The notes beneath the pieces were generated by a model, which was not told the DNA's origin, did not search any database, and saw only the letters and a program-made list of their open reading frames with translations. Positions 1-5,838 of a stretch of DNA of 6,086 nt are shown here, piece after piece. Every line of letters begins with the position of its first letter. Position 1 is the stretch's first letter. The DNA is taken from positions 1-6,086 of the forward strand of contig JAAEMC010001116.1 of the NCBI GenBank assembly GCA_024225895.1. Reading direction: 5' to 3'. The translations under genes and the position numbers were made by a program. This stretch comes from Desulfobacteraceae bacterium (GTDB lineage Bacteria > Desulfobacterota > Desulfobacteria > Desulfobacterales > Desulfobacteraceae).

Positions 1-982
1 AACAGCATTTTTCAATATAATGAATGGCAATTTTAACAATATCCTGCTGGATATCTTTCAAGGTCGGTAAACTGATGTTGATTCCTTTTAGCCGGTACAT
101 AAGATCTTTTCGAAATTGTCCCTGGTCGCTCATTTGATCAAGATCGTAGGCGGTTGAAACAATAATTCTAAAATCACTTTTTATTTCTTCGTCACTGCCA
201 ACGGGTTTAAAACTTTTTTCCTCAAGCACCCGCAACAGGGTTTTTTGTACGGGCCAAGGCAATTCGGCAATTTCATCCAGAAAGAGGGTGCCCTTGTCCG
301 CCTGTTCAATGAGTCCGACCCGGTCATTTACCGCACCGGCAAAGGCTCCTTTTTTATGTCCTAAAAGAATACTTTCCACAATGGTTTCATTAATGGCACC
401 ACAATCCACAACCACGAAATTATTCTCACACCGGTCAGAGTTCAGATGAATAACTTTTGCAAACAATTCCTTTCCCGTGCCTGTTTCACCGGAGATTAGA
501 ACGCTGGAATCCCCATATGCTGCCGTGGAAACCTGATTTAAACAAAGATTGATTTCTTCGGAATCACCCACAATATTGTTTCGTTTCAAAAGCCCTGGTG
601 TTGATACAGCGCCTTTTTCTTTTCTAAACTGAAGCGCCCGTGAAACCTGCAGGCTCAGCTCCTGACGCAAAAAAGGCTTTTCAAGATAATTCCACGCACC
701 GCTGTTAATCGCCAATTCCGCGCCATCCGGATCGCTTTCTCCAGTAATGATAATGATCTCCGGTGACGAGGGAGTGATTTTTATTTTTTTAATCAGTTCC
801 AGACCGTTTGCATCCGGGAGATTGACGTCAAGAAAAACGATATCAAACATACGGGTGCGTGACAAATTTAATCCTTCTTGTCCCGTTAATGCGGAGCGAC
901 TCCGGTGACCCAGGCGGCTCATCATTTTTGCAAGAATATCACAAATCACTTCATCATCATCAATAATTAGAATTTCAGCCAT
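1..982 (-). CDS. NtrC-family sigma-54-dependent response regulator, C-terminal part cut by window edge
   Basis: This is a two-component response regulator that would activate sigma-54 RNA polymerase. 327 codons are visible from the ATG at 982, and the frame stays open to the window edge. The receiver domain is about residues 1-118, with acidic pocket D8-D10, phospho-acceptor D52 (FLDVNLPD), T80 and K102-P103. The AAA+ domain starts near 137: Walker A GETGTGKE (165-172), Walker B GTLFLDEI (231-238) and the two arginine-finger positions R291 and R297 in FRKDLMYRL. The remainder of the AAA+ domain and the expected Fis-type DNA-binding domain lie outside the window. Oddities: the sigma-54 contact loop is GAFAGA (212-217) rather than GAFTGA, and sensor I reads VSTAYDL where relatives usually have AATNRDL. 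An AGGAA sequence lies 8 nt before the start. The gene begins 41 nt after cheW and is probably co-transcribed with it. The family call is secure; the target genes are unknown. Confidence 0.95.
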   Translation of the reverse strand, partial: MAEILIIDDDEVICDILAKMMSRLGHRSRSALTGQEGLNLSRTRMFDIVFLDVNLPDANGLELIKKIKITPSSPEIIIITGESDPDGAELAINSGAWNYLEKPFLRQELSLQVSRALQFRKEKGAVSTPGLLKRNNIVGDSEEINLCLNQVSTAAYGDSSVLISGETGTGKELFAKVIHLNSDRCENNFVVVDCGAINETIVESILLGHKKGAFAGAVNDRVGLIEQADKGTLFLDEIAELPWPVQKTLLRVLEEKSFKPVGSDEEIKSDFRIIVSTAYDLDQMSDQGQFRKDLMYRLKGINISLPTLKDIQQDIVKIAIHYIEKCC

Positions 983-1023
983 TAAAAAATTTCCTATTTA
1001 TTTGAAAAATTTGATTGATTACC

Positions 1024-1542
1024 TTATGAGCTTGCACCCAAATTTTCTATTTGGTTCTTATCTTCGTTTCCAAGAACCTTATCAATATCCAGAAGGATTT
1101 TAACACCACCTTCCATTTTCGCCATACCCAGAATATATCCCGTATTTAACTCCGACCCGAATGCCGGAGCGTTTTCTATCTCATCTTCTTTGATCTTAAG
1201 CACCTCGGACACGGCATCAACAAGCACACCTATCTGAATGATAGTATCCCCATTCACAATTTCCACAACAATGATGCAGGTTTTTTCATTGTATTCTTCA
1301 ACATCCATACCAAAACGAAGCCTTAAATTAACTACAGGGATCACCTTACCCCGGAGGTTAATGATGCCCGCTATGTAATCAGGGGTACGGGGTACGGAGG
1401 TGATGGCCATCATCCCAATTATTTCTTTAATTTTCCGGATACCGATACCATATTCTTCCATACCCAGAATAAAGGAAAGATATTTTTCCCCTTTTTTCTG
1501 CGAAATATCAATTGTATCTTTATCATTCGGTGCCCGGGTCAT
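1024..1542 (-). CDS. cheW: CheW-like chemosensory coupling protein
   Basis: This 172-residue single-domain CheW protein would be a cytoplasmic adaptor linking chemoreceptors to a CheA-type kinase. After a short polar N-terminus (1-18) comes the CheW fold: YLSFILGMEEYGIGI (21-35), KEIIGMMAITSVP (39-51), the hallmark INLRGKVIPVVNLR (61-74), IGVLVDAVSEVL (104-115) and a C-terminal GYILGMAKMEGGVKILLDIDKVL (135-157, key residues G135, G139 and D152). The length is typical of stand-alone CheW. The start is supported by GGAGAG six bases upstream. It has its own transcription unit after the etfA terminator and is followed 41 nt later by a sigma-54 response regulator. No cheA, receptor, cheY or cheB/R lies in the window, so its partners must be elsewhere. 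Fold assignment is secure; the role in motility or in gene control is open. Confidence 0.95.
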   Translation of the reverse strand: MTRAPNDKDTIDISQKKGEKYLSFILGMEEYGIGIRKIKEIIGMMAITSVPRTPDYIAGIINLRGKVIPVVNLRLRFGMDVEEYNEKTCIIVVEIVNGDTIIQIGVLVDAVSEVLKIKEDEIENAPAFGSELNTGYILGMAKMEGGVKILLDIDKVLGNEDKNQIENLGASS

Positions 1543-1692
1543 AATATTCTCTCCAGAGTGGCCAGGAAAAAAATTGTCTGATATGCAGCAAATCGCCTTT
1601 TCACAGCCTGTTAGGATTCCAAAAAATGTTTATTTGCAGGGAATTCAACCATGAGATTTGGCTACTAAAAGAATCCGCTCGGATAATCTAAT
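1543..1692 (-). other. Long AT-rich leader upstream of cheW
   Basis: If the promoter call at 1693-1721 is right, cheW has a 5' leader of about 140 nt. I see no small gene with a ribosome-binding site and no riboswitch class I recognise. Two short complementary pairs exist on the minus strand: GGATTC (1671-1676) with GAATCC (within 1614-1620), and CAAATC (1655-1660) with GATTTG (1589-1594). They cross each other, so at most one would form as a simple stem. This could be chance in AT-rich DNA. Confidence 0.3.
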
Positions 1693-1721
1693 TGCATACT
1701 GCATTCTTATTTTTTTGTCAA
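1693..1721 (-). promoter_or_regulatory. Candidate sigma-70 promoter for cheW and the response regulator
   Basis: On the minus strand a perfect -35 box TTGACA (1716-1721) is followed after 17 bases by TATGCA (1693-1698), which matches only three of six -10 consensus positions. It lies just beyond the etfA terminator and is the best promoter-like element upstream of cheW. The weak -10 keeps confidence low to moderate. Confidence 0.4.
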
Positions 1722-1753
1722 ACTCAAATCCCAGTGTATTGCACGAAATTATT

Positions 1754-1796
1754 AAAGAAAAAAGCCGTACAAACTTATTTTATTTGTACGGCTTTT
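1754..1796 (-). terminator. Rho-independent terminator after etfA
   Basis: A perfect 14-bp inverted repeat (arms 1760-1773 and 1783-1796, core GCCGTAC, 9-nt loop) lies 23 nt beyond the etfA stop. In the minus-strand transcript the right side of the stem runs into TTTTTTCTTT, the expected U-rich tail. On the plus strand the bases after the stem are GAACAAAAAC, so it does not look like a plus-strand terminator. It separates the electron-transfer unit from the cheW unit. Confidence 0.9.
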
Positions 1797-1819
1797 GAAC
1801 AAAAACGATCTTGTATCAA

Positions 1820-2788
1820 TTACAGGTCTTGAATAGACTCGGTCAGTTCAGGCATAAAATCGAGAATATCTTCCACGATTCCCACGTCGGCAACCTGGAA
1901 AATAGGTGCCTTGGGGTTTTTATTGACCGCAACAATAAACGGATTGCCCTTTACACCGCCCAAATGCTGGAAAGAGCCGCTGATACCCATGGCCATATAG
2001 ACTTTGGGTTTTACAGTCTGCCCTGATGTTCCCACTTGACGTGATTTTTCAAGCCATTTTGCATCAACGATGGGCCTTGAACAGGATACGACTGCGCCCA
2101 TTGCTTCAGCAAGCTCCTGGGCAATTTCAATATTCTCCTCGTCTTCAATACCCCGGCCGATGGAAACAAGAACATCTGATTTGGTAATATCAACATCGCC
2201 GACTTCTGCTTCAACTATTTCAAGAAATTTTCTTTTTACTGAAAGGTCGCCGGCATCACTGGATTTATCGGTAATGCTACCACCGGCTGAACCGCCTTCA
2301 ACAGGGGCAAAAGAACCAGGCCTGATGGTCAGGACCGCACCATTGGAGATATCGCTTTCCACATGGGTGCTGACTGCGCCGCCAAGTTCCTGCCGGATCA
2401 TTTTAAGGGTTGAGCCTTCAATGCCTTCGATATCCACAATATCGGCCGCATAGGCAGAATCCATTTTAACAGACAGACCCGGGGCCATATCCATGCCCAA
2501 TGTGTTATGGGCAGTCAGAAAAACGGCATCCCCAGGAATAATATTCACCAATGCTTTTCTGACAACCTCTGCATTGGGATATGCCAGGTCTGCATTGTCA
2601 ATTTTGATAACCTCTGAATAAATGGATGTCATCTCATTGACAACCGCATCCAGGTCTGCACCGGATCCTGTAACAATGGCTGTCAAACTTGCAGAAGCAT
2701 CAATTTTTTGTGCAGCTGCCGGATACTCCATGGCTATATCTTCTGCCACACCGTTTTGATGGGGAATATATGCAAAAATTTGAGTCAT
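1820..2788 (-). CDS. etfA: Electron transfer flavoprotein, alpha subunit
   Basis: EtfA pairs with EtfB to form a soluble FAD-containing electron carrier. It takes electrons from acyl-CoA dehydrogenases and hands them to a membrane oxidoreductase. The 322 residues match the usual family size. The N-terminal half (about 1-190) is the alpha/beta ETF domain. The C-terminal FAD domain is very recognisable: GRGI (211-214), SRPIVDAKW (237-245, with S237-R238 at the flavin-contacting SR position), RQVGTSG (250-256), GISGSFQHLGG (268-278, H275 at the conserved histidine) and NKNPKAPIFQVADVGIVEDI (289-308, D301). The start is set by an AGGAGG nine bases upstream, inside the end of etfB. Only two bases separate the etfB stop from this start, so translation is probably coupled. 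The gene is last in the EMO-etfB-etfA unit and is followed by a strong terminator. No dehydrogenase lies in the window, so the donor is not identified here. Confidence 0.97.
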   Translation of the reverse strand: MTQIFAYIPHQNGVAEDIAMEYPAAAQKIDASASLTAIVTGSGADLDAVVNEMTSIYSEVIKIDNADLAYPNAEVVRKALVNIIPGDAVFLTAHNTLGMDMAPGLSVKMDSAYAADIVDIEGIEGSTLKMIRQELGGAVSTHVESDISNGAVLTIRPGSFAPVEGGSAGGSITDKSSDAGDLSVKRKFLEIVEAEVGDVDITKSDVLVSIGRGIEDEENIEIAQELAEAMGAVVSCSRPIVDAKWLEKSRQVGTSGQTVKPKVYMAMGISGSFQHLGGVKGNPFIVAVNKNPKAPIFQVADVGIVEDILDFMPELTESIQDL

Positions 2789-2790
2789 GA

Positions 2791-3579
2791 TTAAAGCCCT
2801 CCTTTTGCTTTGAGCTTCTCAATAAGCTGTTCAATAATCTCTTCTGTAGAACCTTCAAGCATTTCTGCTCCATCACCGAGATCTGGAACAAAGTAATCCA
2901 CTCTCTTGGTCTTTGCGCCGGCATCACCTACGCTGCCGCCATCAATACCAAGATCAGAAGCACCCTTTACCGGGATTTCAACTTTGGCAACTTTTCTGAT
3001 GCCGCGAATCCCAACATAACGGGGCTCATTAATACCTGTCTGGATGGAAATAACACAGGGTAGTTCGATTTCATTCATTTCCTGATTTCCACCTTCAATC
3101 TCTCTGCCCACGGTAATTGTTCCACCATCTGATGCATCTATTTTATTCACCAGCGACGCATAGGGAAGGTCAAGCATGGCTGCCAGCATTCCGCCGACCT
3201 GGCCTGCGCCTTCATCTGCCTGGGCACCAGTGAAAATCAGATCATAATTTCCTTTTTCAACTTCTGCTTTCAAAAGCGCGGCAATACCTTTTCCATCGGA
3301 TCCTTCAAACGCATCATCACAAAGCAGCACGCCATCATTGGCACCCATTGCCATTTCACGGCGCAGCACTTCTTCGGATTCATCATCACCCACGGTAACG
3401 ACGGTAACGTTTCCACCAACTTTATCAACGATCTGAATGGCTTCTTCAACTGCATAGTTGTCCCACTCATTTACTGAATAAACCAGGTCATCCCGATCAA
3501 GATCATTTCCGGCACTGTTGAGTTCAAATTCATTCTCAGCAGTATCCGGAACCCTCTTGACACATACCAAAATCTCCAT
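2791..3579 (-). CDS. etfB: Electron transfer flavoprotein, beta subunit
   Basis: EtfB is the partner of EtfA. It binds a nucleotide (AMP, or a second flavin in bifurcating types) and carries the loop that docks on dehydrogenases. The 262 residues fit the family. Visible landmarks in order are MEILVCVKRVPDTA (1-14), NEWDNYAVEEA (37-47), VTVVTVGDD (58-66), LRREMAMGAN (72-81), GAQADEGAGQVGGMLA (118-133), an ETF-beta-signature-like stretch VGREIEGG to ELPCVISIQ (157-180), and EPRYVGIRGIRKVAK (185-199), where the partner-docking loop sits in relatives. The start has AGGAGG five bases upstream (3585-3590). It follows the EMO gene after 65 nt and precedes etfA by two bases. Whether this ETF is a simple carrier or bifurcating cannot be settled by eye. 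The EMO neighbour and absence of fixC/fixX favour a carrier for beta-oxidation. Confidence 0.97.
   Translation of the reverse strand: MEILVCVKRVPDTAENEFELNSAGNDLDRDDLVYSVNEWDNYAVEEAIQIVDKVGGNVTVVTVGDDESEEVLRREMAMGANDGVLLCDDAFEGSDGKGIAALLKAEVEKGNYDLIFTGAQADEGAGQVGGMLAAMLDLPYASLVNKIDASDGGTITVGREIEGGNQEMNEIELPCVISIQTGINEPRYVGIRGIRKVAKVEIPVKGASDLGIDGGSVGDAGAKTKRVDYFVPDLGDGAEMLEGSTEEIIEQLIEKLKAKGGL
2798..2803 (-). promoter_or_regulatory. Ribosome-binding site of etfA inside etfB
   Basis: AGGAGG on the minus strand lies within the last codons of etfB (KGGL-stop), nine bases before the etfA ATG. Its position fixes the etfA start and suggests coupled synthesis of the two subunits in equal amounts. 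Confidence 0.8.
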
Positions 3580-3606
3580 TACTTCCTCCTTTATGAAAAG
3601 TCATTG

Positions 3607-3636
3607 GCTGATCAATACGCACTTGTATTGACCAGC
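3607..3636 (-). other. Intercistronic hairpin between EMO gene and etfB
   Basis: The minus-strand transcript can form a 12-bp stem with arms 3625-3636 and 3607-3618 and a six-base loop (AAGUGC). Every position pairs, one as a G-U wobble. On the plus strand that position would be an A-C mismatch, which fits a structure acting in the minus-strand mRNA. It begins eight bases after the EMO stop and ends before the etfB ribosome-binding site. The bases after it (CCAATGACTTTTCAT) have only a short T-run, so it is not a convincing terminator. A role in mRNA processing, stability or partial attenuation is inference. Confidence 0.6.
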
Positions 3637-3644
3637 TTTATATA

Positions 3645-5708
3645 TTATGCAAGGTGCTGCTCGACAAGCTCTGTAAAATCAAGTGCTTCAATTTCCCCTT
3701 CCTTGCCAGCCACTTTAATGGCATCCTGTATATTCACCAGGCAGAAAGGACAAGCTGTGACGATGACATTGGCACCGGCCTCAGCAGCCATATTTACCCG
3801 TAAAACACCCATTCTTGTCTCTTCTTCCGGTTCATAGAAGAGCATCAGACCCCCGCCGCCGCAACAAAAAGATCTGTCCCGGCTCTTTTCAAGCTCCACA
3901 CGGGTCAGGCCGTCAATGGCATCAAGCACCTTTCTGGGGTCTTCATAAACACTGTTATGGCGGCCCAGATAGCAAGGATCATGGTAAACATATACTTTAT
4001 CAGGTGCCTGGCATGGTTTCAGTTCCAGCGCTCCGGAAGCCACCTTCTGGGCAACCACCTGACTGATATGCTTCACTTCGGGCAGGCCTTTATAATCATT
4101 TTTCAATACATTGTAGGCGTGGGGATCGGCAGTGACGATATTTTTCACACCCGATTCCTCAATAGCCTCGATGTTCTGCTCTTTTAAATCCTGGAAAAGC
4201 ATTTCTTCACCAAAACGAAGGACCTCTGCACCACTGTCTTTTTCCTGCTTGCCAAGAATACCGAAATCAACATCCGCTTTTTGCAGAATTATGGATGTCC
4301 TTCTGGCGATTTCCTGGATATTGTCATCATAGGATGTAATACTGTCCACAAAATACAGGGTGTCTGCCTCATCCTTTGCCAGATCCTTTATGGTGTACTC
4401 TGCCTTGAATTCTTTATCCTTTGCCCAGTCGGCGCGTTTCTTTTCCATCTTGCCATAAGGGTTGCCACGTTTCTCAAGAGCTTTCAAAGGTTTTTGCAGA
4501 CTCTGAGGAACCATCCCCTCATCCACCATACCTCTTCTTAAATCCACCATCTTGTCTATATATTCAATCCCCAGGGGGCATTCCTGCTCACAGGCGCCGC
4601 AGGTCGTACAGGACCAGATTTCATCCTCAGAATAAATATCTTCAACCAGAAGATTGCTTTTATAAATTTCACCTGAAAGGGGATAATTTTTAAACATCAA
4701 ATCCCTGGCTTTAATGGTGATAAACCGAGGAGATAAAGGCCGCCCCACTGCATTGGCAGGACATTGATCCGAGCATCTGCCGCAATCGGCGCAGGAATAA
4801 AAATCCAGCATATGTTTCCAGGTAAAATCCTCTAAGTATTTCACCCCAAAAGACTCAAGGTCATCCAACTGGTCCTCGGCAACCCCATGCGCTACGGGTT
4901 TAATATTCCCTGTTTTAACCCGCATAAAGAGGACATTGGGAAAAGAGGTAATCACATGGAAATGTTTTCCCATGGGCAGGAAACAAAGGAAAAAGAAAAA
5001 AGCAAAGTCATGGATATAATACGTGAAGACGTGAAGTCCCTGCAGGAATCCCAAAGGAGCACCTGAAAGCATTGACTTGAATATCCAGACCAGGGAAAGC
5101 GGAGCCAAAAAATGAACTTCGCCGGTTTGCTGGTAAGCGTAGGCGATTTCAGATGCCTCAAAAAGGCTTTCGGAAATCATCAGAGTAGAGATGATTCCCA
5201 AAACAAAAACCGCTTCAGCCGTATGGTCTTTTCCGTATTTTTCCGGGACTGCATATCTGGCCGGTTTAAATATCCCCCGCCGGACAGCAGCAACAATACA
5301 AGCAATTAATACAAAGGTTGCGGCATAATCCTTGAAAAAATTATAGATACTTCCGATGGCACCACCAAATCCGGGTAAAACAAATCCGTCGGAAAAACCG
5401 ATGACCACCAAAGATGTGGATCGTATGGATAAAATAAGAAATCCTGCAAAAATGAAAATATGAAGGACACCAGCCAGCATGTATCTGGGCTGCCTGATCT
5501 GCCCTAAGCAGACAACGATCAAATTTCTTGCGCGAGCTATGGGGTTGTCAAAGCGGGAATCCGGTGCTGACCGTACCAGCGGCGCAAGGCGTCTTGCAAT
5601 GATATATGCAAAATACCCCACCCCGATAATGGGTATGATAAGTGATAATATGGCTGCTGGGAAAATCCCAAAAAATTTAAAACTGGCCGGACCAATTATT
5701 GAAGTCAT
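3645..5708 (-). CDS. EMO-type membrane Fe-S oxidoreductase (EtfAB:menaquinone oxidoreductase, HdrD-like)
   Basis: This 687-residue protein probably accepts electrons from reduced EtfAB at the cytoplasmic face and passes them to menaquinone in the membrane. The N-terminal part (about 15-245) has roughly six hydrophobic segments in the style of NarI/DsrM cytochrome b subunits, near 15-38, 77-103, 125-142, 164-185, 200-215 and 222-245. H83, H226, H233 and H249 are candidate heme ligands. Two [4Fe-4S] ferredoxin motifs follow: C306/C309/C312/C316-P and C367/C370/C373/C377-P. The C-terminus is HdrD-like. Its second CCG domain is intact: C579, then 35 residues to C615-C616, then 36 residues to C653-x2-C656. 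The first CCG domain (about 449-560) keeps the fold-like sequence but has lost its cysteines. The start has a strong AGGAGG nine bases upstream. Being directly upstream of etfBA supports the assignment. A general label would be (Fe-S)-binding HdrD/GlpC-like protein; the EMO role is inference from architecture and context. Confidence 0.9.
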   Translation of the reverse strand: MTSIIGPASFKFFGIFPAAILSLIIPIIGVGYFAYIIARRLAPLVRSAPDSRFDNPIARARNLIVVCLGQIRQPRYMLAGVLHIFIFAGFLILSIRSTSLVVIGFSDGFVLPGFGGAIGSIYNFFKDYAATFVLIACIVAAVRRGIFKPARYAVPEKYGKDHTAEAVFVLGIISTLMISESLFEASEIAYAYQQTGEVHFLAPLSLVWIFKSMLSGAPLGFLQGLHVFTYYIHDFAFFFFLCFLPMGKHFHVITSFPNVLFMRVKTGNIKPVAHGVAEDQLDDLESFGVKYLEDFTWKHMLDFYSCADCGRCSDQCPANAVGRPLSPRFITIKARDLMFKNYPLSGEIYKSNLLVEDIYSEDEIWSCTTCGACEQECPLGIEYIDKMVDLRRGMVDEGMVPQSLQKPLKALEKRGNPYGKMEKKRADWAKDKEFKAEYTIKDLAKDEADTLYFVDSITSYDDNIQEIARRTSIILQKADVDFGILGKQEKDSGAEVLRFGEEMLFQDLKEQNIEAIEESGVKNIVTADPHAYNVLKNDYKGLPEVKHISQVVAQKVASGALELKPCQAPDKVYVYHDPCYLGRHNSVYEDPRKVLDAIDGLTRVELEKSRDRSFCCGGGGLMLFYEPEEETRMGVLRVNMAAEAGANVIVTACPFCLVNIQDAIKVAGKEGEIEALDFTELVEQHLA

Positions 5709-5717
5709 ATATTTTTA

Positions 5718-5723
5718 CCTCCT
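5718..5723 (-). promoter_or_regulatory. Ribosome-binding site of the EMO gene
   Basis: AGGAGG on the minus strand, nine bases before the ATG at 5708, fixes the start of the EMO gene. Its outer edge abuts a TGAATAT motif that may belong to an operator. Confidence 0.85.
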
Positions 5724-5732
5724 GAATATTTC

Positions 5733-5811
5733 ATTGAATTATGAATATAAACTCAAAAAGCTTTAATAAACATGGAAGATCACGTCAAGCAAAAAGCCAT
5801 ATTCATTCAAT
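5733..5811. repeat. Inverted AT-rich repeat between the TetR gene and EMO, possible operator
   Basis: ATTGAAT-TAT-GAATAT at 5733-5748 is mirrored on the other strand by ATTGAATGAATAT (5799-5811 read on minus), the same sequence apart from a three-base insertion. A further TGAATAT lies at 5723-5729, giving three copies of this heptamer in the gap (5723-5729 and 5742-5748 on plus, 5799-5805 on minus). The minus-strand TGAATGAATA resembles one half of the operator that I recall for the Bacillus TetR-type FadR (TGAATGA-TA-TCATTCA pattern), but the second half is not present beside it. Binding by the neighbouring TetR protein is inference. Confidence 0.45.
5760..5788 (-). promoter_or_regulatory. 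Weak candidate promoter for the EMO-etfBA unit
   Basis: On the minus strand TTGACG (5783-5788, five of six -35 positions) is followed after 17 bases by TAAAGC (5760-5765), a poor -10. TATTAA at shorter spacing (14 bases) is an alternative. The unit could also be read through from the TetR gene, since no terminator is visible between them. Confidence 0.3.
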
Positions 5812-5838
5812 TTATCTCATTTATATACTGTATGGTAT

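Noticed and set aside
1636..1650. Possible sigma-54 (-24/-12) promoter before cheW
   Set aside because: The GG and GC elements on the minus strand are separated by 11 bases rather than 10, and the surrounding consensus is poor.
1400..1654. Plus-strand open frame of 84 codons extending from cheW into the leader
   Set aside because: Mostly antisense to the well-conserved CheW core, with no recognisable motif.
2070..2453. Plus-strand open frame of 127 codons
   Set aside because: It lies antisense within etfA, whose protein has full family conservation. The antisense product has low-complexity Ser/Pro-rich composition.
3590..3636. The EMO-etfB hairpin as a terminator
   Set aside because: The stem is not followed by a proper T-run, and etfB has no visible promoter of its own in the gap.
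5479..5766. Plus-strand open frame of 95 codons covering the EMO start and upstream gap
   Set aside because: It is antisense to the conserved N-terminus of EMO, has no recognisable domain, and ends in the AT-rich regulatory gap.
5754..5797. Direct repeat CAAAAAGC (5754-5761 and 5790-5797)
   Set aside because: Eight bases of low complexity in AT-rich DNA; likely chance.
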